Shown here piece by piece: positions 25,660 to 35,113 of a DNA stretch of 64,000 bases. Below the pieces are notes generated by a model. The model ran no database searches and was not told the DNA's origin. It saw nothing but the letters and a program-made list of their open reading frames with translations. Every line of letters begins with the position of its first letter. Position 1 is the first letter of the stretch. Position numbers and translations under genes: made by a program. The stretch lies in contig NZ_CP020809.1 of the NCBI RefSeq assembly GCF_002157835.1, positions 4,960,001-5,024,000 of the forward strand, read 5' to 3'. Source of the DNA: Mycobacterium dioxanotrophicus. GTDB taxonomy: Bacteria; Actinomycetota; Actinomycetes; Mycobacteriales; Mycobacteriaceae.

Positions 25660-26328
25660 CTACTCCAAGACGCCCATGCGCTCCAGGTGATCGCTGAGCG
25701 GCTTGGACGCCGCGCACAGATGCTCGGCCATGGCGTCGCGGGCCGAATCCCCATCGCGCGCCTTGAGGGCGGCCAGTATCCGACGGTGATCGTGGGTGGA
25801 CTGCTCAGGCCAGCCTTCCACTGTGGGGTAGACCGATTCCAAGGCGTAGCGGGTGATTTGGGACATCAACTGCGCGAGCTTCGGCGAATCGGCCGCGCGG
25901 TTCACGCCCCGATGGAAGGCGTGGTTGAGCCGGACGGCCCGCTCATGATCGTTGTGTGTGTACGCGTCCTCCAGCTCCCGCTGGATCCGGTCGAGTTCGT
26001 CGAGCTGACCGTCGGTGATCTGGCCGGCCGCACGGGCGGCCAGCTGGCCGCCGATGTGCGCCTGCACACCCGCCACATCGTCGATGTCCCGACGGGTGAC
26101 CGGCAGCACCAGGAATCCGCGCCGGGGTTGTTGGGTGAGCAGCCCCTCGGCGCGCAGACCGAACAGCGCTTCGCGCACGGGCGTGACGCTGATACCGAGT
26201 TCCGCCGCGAGCTGCTCGAGGCGGATGAACTTTCCCGACGGGTACGTGCCGTCGAAGATCCGCCGGCGGATGAGACGGGCGACATCTTCGGCAAGCTGTG
26301 GGCGCGAGGCGAAATCGGGTATGGTCAC
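25660..26328 (-). CDS. GntR family regulator with FCD domain
   Basis: A 222-residue FadR-subfamily repressor. The winged helix spans about residues 10-75 (RLIRRRIFDGTYPSG, LAAELGISVTPVREAL, GLLTQQPRRGFLV) and the FCD ligand domain about 85-215, with the metal or ligand His/Asp pattern in LNHAFHRGV and STHDHRRILAAL. It lies within the operon it probably controls, 3 bp after the FadE at 26332. A 23-bp imperfect palindrome at 29527 between the two divergent operons is a candidate binding site. Confidence 0.92.
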   Translation of the reverse strand: MTIPDFASRPQLAEDVARLIRRRIFDGTYPSGKFIRLEQLAAELGISVTPVREALFGLRAEGLLTQQPRRGFLVLPVTRRDIDDVAGVQAHIGGQLAARAAGQITDGQLDELDRIQRELEDAYTHNDHERAVRLNHAFHRGVNRAADSPKLAQLMSQITRYALESVYPTVEGWPEQSTHDHRRILAALKARDGDSARDAMAEHLCAASKPLSDHLERMGVLE

Positions 26329-26331
26329 GGC

Positions 26332-27525
26332 TCAGATCCGATAGTCGGCCAGCAGCCGCTTGCTGATGATGTTCTTCTGGATCTCGCTGGTGCCTTCGCC
26401 GATCAGCAGGAACGGCGCGTCGCGCATCAACCGCTCGATCTCGTACTCCTTGGAGTAGCCGTAGCCACCGTGAATGCGGAAACTCTGCTGCGTTACCTCC
26501 GCGCAGAACTCACTGGCCAGGTACTTGGCCATCCCCGCGGCCACATCGTTGCGCTCCCCGGAGTCCTTGAGCCGCGCGGCATTGACCATCATCAGGTGAG
26601 CGGCCTCGACTTTGGTTGCCATCTCTGCCAATTGGAATGCAACGGCCTGATGCTCGGCGATCGGCCTACCGAAGGTCTGTCGCTGCTGTGCGTAGCGCAC
26701 GGCGAGTTCGAAGGCGCGGATACCGACGCCGCAGGCGCGCGCGGACACGTTGACGCGGCCGACCTCGACGCCGTCCATCATCTGGAAGAAGCCTCGGCCG
26801 GTGACGCCACCGAGAACATCGTCGGCAGCGGCGCGGTAGCCGTCGAAGATCAGCTCGGTGGTGTCGATACCCTTGTAGCCGAGCTTGTCGAGCTTGCCCG
26901 GGATGGTCAGCCCGGCAACGACTTCGCCGAAACCGGTGGGCTTCTCAACCAGGAATGTGGTGAGGTTGCGGTGTGGCTTGTCCGCGCCTTCGTCGGTGCG
27001 CACCAGCGCGGCCACCAGCGTCGAACTGCCGCCGTTGGTGAGCCACATTTTCTGGCCGTCGATGATGTAGTCGCCGTTGCTCTGCTTGGCGGCGCGGGTA
27101 CGGATCGCGGCGACGTCGGAGCCCAGCTCGGGTTCGGACATCGAGAACGCGCCACGCGTTTCCCCGGTGGCCATGCGCGGCAGGAACTTCTGCTTCTGAG
27201 TGTCGGTGCCGTGCTGCCGGATCATGTAGGCCACGATGAAGTGGGTGTTGATCACCCCGGACACGCTCATCCACCCGCGGGCCAGCTCCTCGACGCACAG
27301 CGCATACGTGAGCAGCGATTCACCGAGGCCGCCGTACTCCTCGGGGATCATCAGCCCGAAGAGGCCCATCTCTTTCATCTGATCGACGATGGCCTGCGGG
27401 TAGGTATCGGAATGCTCCAACTCCTGGGCGGTGGGGATGACTTGCTTGTCGACGAATTGCCGCACGGTCGAGACGATCTCGGTCTGGAACTCGGTGAGTC
27501 CCAGGGTTTGCGCAAGTCTGGTCAC
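26332..27525 (-). CDS. Acyl-CoA dehydrogenase (FadE family)
   Basis: A complete single-subunit-type ACAD of 397 residues. Seen: FSMSEPELGSDVAAIRTRA (FAD/substrate loop), WLTNGG, RQTFGRPIAEHQAVAFQLA, IHGGYGYSKEYEIERLMRD and GEGTSEIQK with the catalytic Glu region. GTG 27525 overlaps the thiolase stop as GTGA. Forms a beta-oxidation set with the thiolase (27522) and SDR (28739). Confidence 0.94.
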   Translation of the reverse strand: MTRLAQTLGLTEFQTEIVSTVRQFVDKQVIPTAQELEHSDTYPQAIVDQMKEMGLFGLMIPEEYGGLGESLLTYALCVEELARGWMSVSGVINTHFIVAYMIRQHGTDTQKQKFLPRMATGETRGAFSMSEPELGSDVAAIRTRAAKQSNGDYIIDGQKMWLTNGGSSTLVAALVRTDEGADKPHRNLTTFLVEKPTGFGEVVAGLTIPGKLDKLGYKGIDTTELIFDGYRAAADDVLGGVTGRGFFQMMDGVEVGRVNVSARACGVGIRAFELAVRYAQQRQTFGRPIAEHQAVAFQLAEMATKVEAAHLMMVNAARLKDSGERNDVAAGMAKYLASEFCAEVTQQSFRIHGGYGYSKEYEIERLMRDAPFLLIGEGTSEIQKNIISKRLLADYRI

Positions 27526-28742
27526 GGTGCCACCCTTTCGAACACGGCGGCCAGCCCCTGCCCGCCGCCGATGCACATGGTCTCCAGGCCGTAGCGCGCG
27601 TCGCGTCGCTGCAGTTCGCGCGCGAGTGTCGCGAGCATCCGGCCCCCGGTGGCCCCGACAGGATGGCCCAGCGAGATCCCCGAGCCCCGCACATTGGTGC
27701 GGTCCCGGTCAGCCGCCCCGAATTTCCATTCCTTCATCACCGCGAGCGCCTGGGCGGCGAAGGCTTCGTTGAGTTCGATGAGGTCGATATCGCTCAGCTG
27801 CAGATCGGCCTTGGCCAGCGCCGCCTCGGTGGCGGGCACCGGGCCGATACCCATGACGTGGGGAGCGACGCCCGCCGCGCCCCAGGACACCATGCGCACG
27901 AGTGGCCGCAGGCCGAGTTCGGTCGCCTTGTCCGGGGTGGTGACGATGCACATCGACGCAGCATCGTTCTGACCGCTGGAGTTCCCGGCTGTGACAGTGG
28001 CATCCGGATCTTGCTTGAGCAGAACGGGTTTGAGCGTGGCCAGGGCTTCGACCGTGGTGTCGGCGCGCGGGTGCTCATCGGTGTCGATCACGGTCTCACC
28101 TTTGCGCGAGCGGACAGTGACCGGAATGATCTCGTCGGCCAGTACGCCGTCGGTCTGCGCGGCCACCGCCCGCTGATGCGACCGCACCGCGAGCTCGTCC
28201 TGCTCGGCCCGCGTGATGCCGTACTCACGACGTAGGTTCTCGGCCGTCTCCAGCATGCCGCCGGGCACCGGATAGAACTGCCCACCCGCGGTGGTACGTC
28301 CCCGCGCGAGCCCGTCGTGGATCTGCACTCCACCGCGGGATCCGCCCCACCGCATGTCGGTGGAGTAGAACGCGACGTTGCTCATGCTCTCGGTGCCACC
28401 GGCCACGACGAGCTCGTTGTCACCGCTGCGCACCTGCAGGCACGCCTGGATCACAGCCTGCAGACCCGACCCGCAGCGCCGGTCGACCTGCATGCCCGGA
28501 ACGGTCACCGGCAGACCCGCATCCAGTGCCACGACACGGCCGATCGCGGGGGCGTCGCTGTTCGGATAGCAATGGCCCAGGATCACGTCCTGCACCAACT
28601 CTCGGGCAACGCCGGTGCGTTCCAGCAGACCCTTGAGCGCCGCCACGCCGAGTTCGACGGCGGACAGCGAGGCGAACATGCCGCCATAGCGCCCGATCGG
28701 CGTGCGAACCGGTTCGCAGATGACGGCGTCGCGCGTGCTCAC
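27522..28742 (-). CDS. Acetyl-CoA C-acetyltransferase (thiolase)
   Basis: A 406-residue classical thiolase. Seen: nucleophile Cys in DRRCGSGLQ near 91, [33 protein letters not shown] with the catalytic His, and CIGGGQGLA with the second Cys. GTG start at 28742 overlaps the SDR stop (GTGA). All catalytic residues are present. Degradative thiolase of the region 2 operon. Confidence 0.94.
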   Translation of the reverse strand: MSTRDAVICEPVRTPIGRYGGMFASLSAVELGVAALKGLLERTGVARELVQDVILGHCYPNSDAPAIGRVVALDAGLPVTVPGMQVDRRCGSGLQAVIQACLQVRSGDNELVVAGGTESMSNVAFYSTDMRWGGSRGGVQIHDGLARGRTTAGGQFYPVPGGMLETAENLRREYGITRAEQDELAVRSHQRAVAAQTDGVLADEIIPVTVRSRKGETVIDTDEHPRADTTVEALATLKPVLLKQDPDATVTAGNSSGQNDAASMCIVTTPDKATELGLRPLVRMVSWGAAGVAPHVMGIGPVPATEAALAKADLQLSDIDLIELNEAFAAQALAVMKEWKFGAADRDRTNVRGSGISLGHPVGATGGRMLATLARELQRRDARYGLETMCIGGGQGLAAVFERVAP

Positions 28743-29479
28743 ACGTATCGCCCGCCGGTCACCTCGAGCACTGTGCCGGTCATGTACGACGACAGATCAC
28801 TGGCCAGGAACAGCGCGACCTTGGCGACCTCGTCAGGCTCGCCTGCGCGGCCCATCGGCACCTCGGCCAGCTTCTGGTCCCAAATACGTTGCGGCATGGC
28901 CTCGGTCATCGCCGAGCGGATCAAGCCGGGCTGAATCGCGTTGACCCGCACCCCGACGTGGGCCAGTTCCTTGGCAGCGGCCTTCGTCATGCCGACGATG
29001 CCTGCCTTGGCCGCCGAATAGTTGGTCTGGCCGATCAGGCCGACCTTGCCGGAGATCGACGACATGTTCACGATCGCGCCGCGCTTGTTCTCCCGCATGA
29101 TCGCCGCGGCCGACTTGGTGCCATTCCAGGTGCCTTTGAGGTGCACGGCGATGACCTGATCGAACTGGTCCTCGGTCATCTTGCGCAAGGTCGCGTCACG
29201 GGTGATGCCCGCGTTGTTGACCATGATGTCCAGACCGCCGAACCGCTCCACGGCGGCTTGCACCAGGGCTTCGACCTCGGCGCCCGAGGTGACGTCGCAG
29301 CGTACGGCGGTGGCGACGTCGGGACCGCCGAGCTGGGCGGCCGCTGCCTCGGTCGCCTCCAGGTTGAGATCACCGAGCACCACCCGGGCCCCCTCGTCGA
29401 CGAAGCGCCGCGCGATGGCCAGGCCCAGACCCTGAGCACCGCCGGTCACCACCGCAGTCTGGCCGGTAAGCAATGACAC
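28739..29479 (-). CDS. SDR, FabG-like 3-oxoacyl reductase / 3-hydroxyacyl-CoA dehydrogenase
   Basis: A 246-residue SDR. Seen: TGGAQGLG cofactor motif near residue 11, [17 protein letters not shown] with catalytic Ser and YSAAK with Tyr-Lys, and [13 protein letters not shown] at the C-terminus. GTG 29479 is the family N-terminus and GGTGATCA lies before it. First gene of the minus-strand operon. Context (FadE, thiolase, CoA transferase) points to beta-oxidation rather than fatty acid synthesis. Confidence 0.93.
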   Translation of the reverse strand: MSLLTGQTAVVTGGAQGLGLAIARRFVDEGARVVLGDLNLEATEAAAAQLGGPDVATAVRCDVTSGAEVEALVQAAVERFGGLDIMVNNAGITRDATLRKMTEDQFDQVIAVHLKGTWNGTKSAAAIMRENKRGAIVNMSSISGKVGLIGQTNYSAAKAGIVGMTKAAAKELAHVGVRVNAIQPGLIRSAMTEAMPQRIWDQKLAEVPMGRAGEPDEVAKVALFLASDLSSYMTGTVLEVTGGRYV

Positions 29480-29526
29480 CTGATCACCTAACTCTCGCTC
29501 GTGGGGCTGCCTCAGGCAGTGATCAT

Positions 29527-29549
29527 ATTTCATATACGATATTGCAAAT
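29527..29549. promoter_or_regulatory. Imperfect palindrome in divergent promoter
   Basis: Outer arms ATTT (29527-29530) and AAAT (29546-29549) and inner arms ATA and TAT form an interrupted dyad with 3-bp gaps. It lies 47 bp from the SDR start and 42 bp from the FadE start, in an AT-rich patch of an otherwise GC-rich sequence. Candidate operator for the GntR protein at 25660. Confidence 0.4.
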
Positions 29550-29591
29550 ACTCGCCCCCGGGTTCCCGCGTGAAAGAAATGGAGCTGCCCC

Positions 29592-30779
29592 GTGACCACC
29601 ACTGCGGCCACCACAGAAGTCGGCGACGAGGATTTTCAGGAGATCCTGGCGCAGACCCGCAGCTTCATCCGCACCGCCGTGGTGCCCCGCGAGAACGAGA
29701 TCCTGGCCACCGACACGGTGCCCGACGACCTGCGTGACCAGGCCAAGAAGATGGGCCTGTTCGGCTACGCCATACCGCAGCGGTGGGGCGGCCTCGGCCT
29801 CAACCTCGCCCAAGATGTCGAACTGGCAATGGAATTCGGCTACACCGCCCTGGCGCTACGGTCGATGTTCGGAACCAACAACGGCATCGCCGGCCAGGTC
29901 CTGGTCGGCTTCGGCACCGACGAGCAGAAGGCGCAGTGGCTCGAAGGCATCGCCTCCGGAGACGTCGTCGCATCGTTCGCCCTCACCGAACCCGGAGCGG
30001 GTTCGAACCCGGCGGGATTGCGCACCAAGGCCATTCGCGACGGGGACGACTGGGTGATCGACGGCCAGAAGCGCTTCATCACCAATGCCCCGACGGCCGA
30101 TCTGTTCGTGGTGTTCGCGCGGACCCGGCCCGCCGACGATGCCGGACCGGGCATCGCGGTCTTTCTCGTACCGGCCGACGCGGCTGGTGTCCAGATCGGG
30201 GCGAAGGACGCCAAGATGGGGCAAGAAGGTGCCTGGACAGCCGATGTCACCTTCACCGAGGTCCGCGTTCCGGGCGGCGCCCTGGTCGGCGGGAGCGAAG
30301 ACGTGGGTTACCGGGCCGCGATGACCTCACTGGCGCGCGGACGGGTACACATCGCCGCCCTGGCCGTCGGCTCGGCACAGCGCGCTCTCGACGAGTCGGT
30401 GGCCTACGCCGCCGCGGCCACGCAGGGCGGCGAGCCGATCGGCAACTTCCAGCTCGTCCAAGCAATGATCGCCGACCAGCAGACCGGCGTGATGGCGGGC
30501 CGGGCGTTGGTACGCGATGCCGCCCGCCAGTGGGTGTCGGGTGAGGATCGCCGCATCGCGCCGTCGGCCGCCAAGCTGTTCTGTACCGAAATGGCAGGCA
30601 AAGTGGCCGATCTCGCAGTGCAGATCCACGGCGGCACCGGCTACATGCGTGAGGTCCCGGTGGAGCGCATCTATCGCGAAGTCCGGTTGCTGCGACTCTA
30701 CGAGGGCACCAGCGAGATCCAGCGTCTCATCATCGGCGGCGGTCTGGTCAAGGCCGCGCAGCGCAACACCAACCGTTAA
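29592..30779 (+). CDS. Acyl-CoA dehydrogenase (FadE family)
   Basis: A 395-residue ACAD starting at GTG 29592. Seen: [61 protein letters not shown] and [11 protein letters not shown]. Complete catalytic core. Divergent from the SDR-thiolase operon and followed after 9 bp by the mycofactocin-type SDR, so the two form an operon. Confidence 0.94.
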   Translation: MTTTAATTEVGDEDFQEILAQTRSFIRTAVVPRENEILATDTVPDDLRDQAKKMGLFGYAIPQRWGGLGLNLAQDVELAMEFGYTALALRSMFGTNNGIAGQVLVGFGTDEQKAQWLEGIASGDVVASFALTEPGAGSNPAGLRTKAIRDGDDWVIDGQKRFITNAPTADLFVVFARTRPADDAGPGIAVFLVPADAAGVQIGAKDAKMGQEGAWTADVTFTEVRVPGGALVGGSEDVGYRAAMTSLARGRVHIAALAVGSAQRALDESVAYAAAATQGGEPIGNFQLVQAMIADQQTGVMAGRALVRDAARQWVSGEDRRIAPSAAKLFCTEMAGKVADLAVQIHGGTGYMREVPVERIYREVRLLRLYEGTSEIQRLIIGGGLVKAAQRNTNR

Positions 30780-30788
30780 GGAGCATCG

Positions 30789-31610
30789 ATGAGTGATCGG
30801 CTCACCGGAAAAGTCGCCTTCATCACCGGAGCAGCCCGCGGCCAGGGCCGCGCGCACGCCGTCCGGATGGCCAAGGAGGGCGCTGACATCATCGCCATCG
30901 ACATCGCCGGCCCGCTACCGCCCAGTGTCCCTTATGATTCCGCCACGCCGGACGATCTGGCCGAGACGGTGCGGCTGGTCGAGGCCACGGGCCGAAGAGT
31001 GCTCGCCGCAGCCGTGGACACGCGAGATCTGGAGGGGCTGCGGGCCGTCGTAGACAAAGGGGTGGCGGAGTTCGGCAGGCTCGACATCATCATCGCCAAT
31101 GCGGGCATCACGGTTCCGGAGGCCTGGAACGAGACCACACCCGAGTCGTTCCGCGATGTCATCGACATCAACCTCACCGGAACCTGGAACACCGTCATGG
31201 CGGGGGCCCAGCACATCATCGACGGTGGGCGCGGCGGCTCGATCATCTTGATCAGCTCCGCGGCAGGTATCAAGATGCAGCCGTTCATGGTGCACTACAC
31301 GGCCAGCAAGCACGGCGTCACTGGGCTGGCCCGGGCGTTCGCGGCCGAACTCGGCAAGCACAAGATCCGCGTCAACAGTCTGCACCCCGGCGCCGTCAAC
31401 ACCCCGATGGGCACCGGCGACATGATGGCCGCGCTCAACCGGGCCAACGAGACCAATCCCGGCCTGATGCAGATGGTCACGCCGTTCCTGCCCGACTTCA
31501 TCGCCGAGCCCGAGGACATTGCCGACGCGGCCTGCTGGTTGGCCAGCGACGAATCCCGGTTCGTCACCGCGAGCCGGGTCGCCGTCGATCTGGGCTCCAC
31601 TCAGTTCTGA
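30789..31610 (+). CDS. Mycofactocin-coupled SDR family oxidoreductase
   Basis: A 273-residue SDR. Seen: GKVAFITGAARGQGRAHAVR at the N-terminus and IIAIDI after the second strand, the signature of mycofactocin-coupled SDRs, plus SSAAG and YTASKHG with the catalytic residues. That subfamily keeps NADH bound and passes electrons to the redox cofactor mycofactocin (established family knowledge); the mft biosynthesis genes are not in this window. GGAG lies before ATG 30789. In operon with the FadE. Probably oxidises an alcohol intermediate. Confidence 0.92.
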   Translation: MSDRLTGKVAFITGAARGQGRAHAVRMAKEGADIIAIDIAGPLPPSVPYDSATPDDLAETVRLVEATGRRVLAAAVDTRDLEGLRAVVDKGVAEFGRLDIIIANAGITVPEAWNETTPESFRDVIDINLTGTWNTVMAGAQHIIDGGRGGSIILISSAAGIKMQPFMVHYTASKHGVTGLARAFAAELGKHKIRVNSLHPGAVNTPMGTGDMMAALNRANETNPGLMQMVTPFLPDFIAEPEDIADAACWLASDESRFVTASRVAVDLGSTQF

Positions 31611-31697
31611 GCGGCGCGAACGGCACCCGCAACGCCGCCACGGCGATACGACCGGGAGAGGTGGCGGCACTGCATCATCCGCACCACGGCCGAACCG

Positions 31698-32249
31698 TCA
31701 GCGCGATGTGACCAGGCCGTCTACCAACAGGTCGAGCAGCCTGCCCGCCTGCTCGCGCGATTGGCTGGCGAGGAAGATGCCCAGGAGGCTGGACACGACA
31801 TCCTCGGCACGCACATCGGAGCGCAGACTGCCGTCGTCGACGCCGGCGGTCAGGATGGCTTGCACCGCACCGACGATGTTGGCGCGAGTGTCCCCGGGCG
31901 CCACGGTGCCGGATTCGAACATGGCCCGTAGCGACTCCGCCATCCCCTGCTTGGCCGCGACAAAGCCGGCGTACCGATCCATCCACCGGCGCAGGGCTAC
32001 AGGTGGCGGATGACGCGCGACCAGTCGGCCCGCCGTCGCCGAGACCTCGGCGAGTTCCGCGCGATAGACCGCCTCGACAAGCGCCTCGCGGCTGGGGAAG
32101 TGCCTGTACAGCGTGCCGATCCCGACTCCGGCCGCGCGCGCGATCGCCTCCAGCGACACTGAAGCGTCCGCGTTCGCGAACGCCTCGGTCGCCTTCTCCA
32201 GCAGGCGCTCTCGATTACGACGTGCATCCGAGCGGACCCGATCGACCAT
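31698..32249 (-). CDS. TetR family regulator of the adjacent aldo/keto reductase
   Basis: A 183-residue TetR protein. Helix-turn-helix near residues 10-55: VSLEAIARAAGVGIGTLYRHFPSREALVEAV. ATG 32249 is taken because upstream in-frame sequence crosses the operator region. It is divergent from the aldo/keto reductase at 32332 with 82 bp between, holding two strong palindromes. Classic repressor-reductase pair, probably induced by a substrate of the reductase. Confidence 0.92.
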   Translation of the reverse strand: MVDRVRSDARRNRERLLEKATEAFANADASVSLEAIARAAGVGIGTLYRHFPSREALVEAVYRAELAEVSATAGRLVARHPPPVALRRWMDRYAGFVAAKQGMAESLRAMFESGTVAPGDTRANIVGAVQAILTAGVDDGSLRSDVRAEDVVSSLLGIFLASQSREQAGRLLDLLVDGLVTSR

Positions 32250-32251
32250 AG

Positions 32252-32298
32252 CGGAGGGTCCTCCGTTTCTGTACGGTGAGAAGCGGAGGTCCCTCCGC
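32252..32298. promoter_or_regulatory. Two CGGAGG-N2-CCTCCG operators
   Basis: CGGAGGGTCCTCCG (32252-32265) and GCGGAGGTCCCTCCGC (32283-32298) are perfect dyads around 2-bp centres. Their centres are 32 bp apart, about three helical turns, so two TetR dimers could bind one DNA face. They lie between the divergent starts at 32249 and 32332. Confidence 0.8.
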
Positions 32299-32331
32299 AT
32301 ATCGCGACTATGCCACACGAACGGAGCGAGC

Positions 32332-33234
32332 ATGACCATCGCCGCAGTACCAGGAGGCACCGGCCGAATCGGGCAGCACACAGTGGCCAGGATCGGCTAC
32401 GGAGCCATGCAGCTCGACGAGTCGATGCCCACCGAGGATGCCGTGGCCCTACTGCGCACAGCGACCGAACTCGGCATCAACCACATCGATACCGCCTCGT
32501 TCTACGCAGGAGGTGAGGTGAATCGGCGAATTCGGCAGGCCCTCGCCCCGTATCGCGACGATCTGGTGATAGTCAGCAAGGTCGGCGCGGCGCACCCCCC
32601 CACCGGCGCCATTCCGCTGGTCGCCGCCCAGCGCCCGGCCGAGTTGCGCGCTGCGGTCCACGACGATCTCACGCAGCTACAGCTCGATCAGATCCCGGTG
32701 GTGAACCTGCGGCGCCTGGACGTCGGACCCGGCCTGCAGGCGACCGGTAGTCAGATCGTCGACCTCGACGATCAACTCGCCGAACTGATGACGCTGCGCG
32801 ACCAGGGCAAGATCGGCGGGATCGGCGTGAGCAACGTGTCGCTCGAAGCGTTGCGACGGGCCCTACCCGCCGGCGTGGTCTGCGTGCAGAACGCCTACAA
32901 CGTGCTCGACCGATCACAGGAGGCGATGCTTGACGCCTGTGTTGCCGAGGGCATCGCGTGGGTCCCGTTCTTCCCGCTCGGATCGGCATTTCCGGATGCC
33001 CCGAAGGTCGCCGACAATGCCGAAATATGTGCGGTGGCAGCCGAACTGGGACTCTCCACGGCCCAAGTGGGACTGGCCTGGCTGCTAGCACACGCACCGA
33101 ACACACTGCTCATCGCGGGCACGAGGTCCGCCGCGCACCTGAAAGACAACGTCGCAGTCGGCGGTATCACGCTTCCCGTCGAGGCGATCTCGCGGCTGGA
33201 CGCAATCGCGGACTGCGCCACCCACGCGCCCTGA
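32332..33234 (+). CDS. Aldo/keto reductase
   Basis: A 300-residue NADPH-dependent reductase. Seen: catalytic Asp and Tyr in HIDTASFYAGG and Lys in IVSKVGA. The position of the catalytic His, at the end of strand 4, reads VVNLRRLD, so Asn replaces His. GIGVSNVS and the C-terminal IAGTRSAAHLKDN cofactor loop are intact. ATG 32332 follows GGAGCGAG. Controlled by the divergent TetR. Detoxification of carbonyls is the usual role in such pairs (inference). Confidence 0.9.
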   Translation: MTIAAVPGGTGRIGQHTVARIGYGAMQLDESMPTEDAVALLRTATELGINHIDTASFYAGGEVNRRIRQALAPYRDDLVIVSKVGAAHPPTGAIPLVAAQRPAELRAAVHDDLTQLQLDQIPVVNLRRLDVGPGLQATGSQIVDLDDQLAELMTLRDQGKIGGIGVSNVSLEALRRALPAGVVCVQNAYNVLDRSQEAMLDACVAEGIAWVPFFPLGSAFPDAPKVADNAEICAVAAELGLSTAQVGLAWLLAHAPNTLLIAGTRSAAHLKDNVAVGGITLPVEAISRLDAIADCATHAP

Positions 33235-33243
33235 CAGTCCCAG

Positions 33244-33310
33244 CGCGAGCAGACAGCAAGGCCCCGGAACACCGGCGTGTCGGGTACCCGAGCGACTGCT
33301 CGCCGGGAAA
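33244..33310. repeat. Dispersed palindromic element, copy B
   Basis: GCGAGCAG (33245-33252) pairs with CTGCTCGC (33296-33303), followed by CGGGAAA. GCGAGCAGACAGC and CGGCGTGTCG are identical to copy A at 2312-2376. It lies between the convergent aldo/keto reductase and MaoC genes and probably works as a terminator or is a genome-wide intergenic repeat. Confidence 0.65.
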
Positions 33311-33313
33311 GCC

Positions 33314-33766
33314 TCAGCCGATGAATCGGACGATGGACTCGGCCACCGCGGCGGGCTTGGCCACGCCGTCGATCTCCACGGTCACCGTCACGGTCGCCTG
33401 CACGGCACCGTCCAGCTTGGCGACGTCGTCGATCCGCGCGCGGGCCCGCACACTGGAGCCGACCTTCACCGGCGTGATGAAGCGAACCTTGTTGTAGCCG
33501 TAGTTGATCGCCATCGCGATGTTGTCGACACGGTAGAGGTCGTGAGTGAAGTGCGGCAGCAGAGACAGGGTGAGCAGACCGTGTGCGATGGTCCCGCCGA
33601 ACGGGCCGGCGGCCGCCTTGTCCGGGTCGACGTGGATCCACTGGTGATCGTCGGTCGCGTCGGCGAACAGATTGACGCGGTCCTGAGTGATCTCCATCCA
33701 CTCGGTCGGCCCGAGCTCACTGCCTGCCGCCGCCACGAACTCGTCGAGCCCGCTGAACACCTTCAT
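33314..33766 (-). CDS. MaoC-like (R)-specific enoyl-CoA hydratase, hotdog fold
   Basis: A 150-residue single hotdog protein. Seen: FADATDDHQWIHVD followed by GPFGGTIAHG, the hydratase-2 motif with the catalytic Asp/His pair, near residues 34-65. Length is normal for NodN/MaoC single-domain dehydratases. It stands alone on the minus strand 33 bp from purU and may be co-transcribed from its own promoter. Substrate not determinable. Confidence 0.9.
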   Translation of the reverse strand: MKVFSGLDEFVAAAGSELGPTEWMEITQDRVNLFADATDDHQWIHVDPDKAAAGPFGGTIAHGLLTLSLLPHFTHDLYRVDNIAMAINYGYNKVRFITPVKVGSSVRARARIDDVAKLDGAVQATVTVTVEIDGVAKPAAVAESIVRFIG

Positions 33767-33799
33767 CGCAACTCCTCTCGGACCGCACCCGAACGACGT

Positions 33800-34693
33800 T
33801 CAGAACACTACGGTCTGGTTCCCGAACCGGATGACGCGATCCTCACAGTGCCACAGCACCGCCCGCGACAACACCACCCGCTCGACATCGGAGCCGAGGC
33901 GCGCCAGGTCCTCGACGGCGTGGCGATGGTCGACCCGAACCACGTCCTGTTCGATGATCGGTCCTTCGTCGAGGTCGCCCGTCACGTAATGCGCTGTGGC
34001 CCCGACCAGTTTCACCCCCCGCTCCTTGGCCCGCCGATACGGTGCAGCGCCGATGAACGCGGGCAGGAACGAATGGTGGATGTTGATCAGCGGGCACCCG
34101 ATGGCGTCGAGGAACTCCGGCGTGAGGATCTGCATGTACCGCGCGAGCACGACGAGGTCGACGTTGCCGCGCAGGAGTTCGAGCAGTCGCTGCTCGGCTT
34201 CTGCCCGATTGTCGCGGGTCGCAGGAACGTAGATGTAGGGCACACCGAACGCACGAACCTGCTCGGCGAGGTCCGGGTGATTCGAGATGACCATCACCAC
34301 GGACATGTCCAACTCACCGCGGCGGTTGCGCCACAGCAGGTCGAGCAGGCAGTGATCCTCCCGGGAAGCCATCAGCGCCACCCGTTTTGGCTTGGCGGCC
34401 TCGGTGAGCCGAAAGTCCATCTCGAACGGCTCGGCCACGCGCTCCCGGAACTCGCGCTCCAGTTCCTCACGGGCCGCGGTCAAGCCGGGCAGGTGGAAAA
34501 TGGTGCGCTGCATGAAGGTGCCACCGGTCTGCTCAGTCGAATGCTGATCCAGCGACACGATGTTCGCACCGGCCCCGGTGAGAAAGCTGCTGATGGCTGC
34601 CACCAGTCCCGGTCGGTCCGCACAACGCAGCAGGAGCCGGCCCACATCACGGACCGGCAGGGTTTTGGCTCTCGGGTACTCCTCAGTCGTCAC
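33800..34693 (-). CDS. purU: Formyltetrahydrofolate deformylase PurU
   Basis: Hydrolyses 10-formyl-THF to formate and THF, balancing one-carbon pools. 297 residues. Seen: N-terminal ACT domain (GRLLLRCADRPGLVAAISSFL, NIVSLDQHSTEQTGG) at about 15-95, and the formyltransferase-fold catalytic domain with NIHHSFLPAF, GATAHYVT and LDEGPIIEQD carrying the Asn-His-Asp triad. GTG 34693 is chosen from family length; a GGAGG sits directly against it, so the exact start is uncertain. In-frame sequence upstream lacks family similarity. Confidence 0.93.
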   Translation of the reverse strand: MTTEEYPRAKTLPVRDVGRLLLRCADRPGLVAAISSFLTGAGANIVSLDQHSTEQTGGTFMQRTIFHLPGLTAAREELEREFRERVAEPFEMDFRLTEAAKPKRVALMASREDHCLLDLLWRNRRGELDMSVVMVISNHPDLAEQVRAFGVPYIYVPATRDNRAEAEQRLLELLRGNVDLVVLARYMQILTPEFLDAIGCPLINIHHSFLPAFIGAAPYRRAKERGVKLVGATAHYVTGDLDEGPIIEQDVVRVDHRHAVEDLARLGSDVERVVLSRAVLWHCEDRVIRFGNQTVVF

Positions 34694-35113
34694 CCTCCAG
34701 ATTCTCGCCCGTGTGGCCGCCCGGCGCTCGACCCGGGTACCACGATCGCCTCGCCGCCCGAAACGTCGTGCGTATGACTGGCTCGTGTCCAGACAGCAAA
34801 ACTGACCGGAACCGACACGAAGAATGGTGAAGCCGAATCTCGGCAGTGCACAAACTTTGCTCGACAAACATTCAGCAGGAATATCCAGTAGCGTTATCGT
34901 CCATATGATTTGCCAAATTTGCACGCCTCCGTAAATAAATGGACTTCCGGAGTGCAGAAATGGACACACTACTGGACAAGTTTCGTCTGCTAGCTGGAAT
35001 TACCTGTCCCTGCGGCGTGATACTCATCTCGCGTAATCGCACAACCGTGGTGCGCACAACAAATCAGCCGAACCGGTCCGGGGGGTGCGGCTGCCAGAAG
35101 AAATGGATCACCA
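34694..35113. other. 420-bp intergenic region
   Basis: Between the divergent purU and 35114 genes. It is AT-richer than its surroundings around 34840-34960. A possible reading frame from 34939 or 34960 with CPCG and CGC motifs lacks a ribosome site and runs into the next gene out of frame, so I do not call it. No clear promoter, tRNA or riboswitch is visible. Confidence 0.4.
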
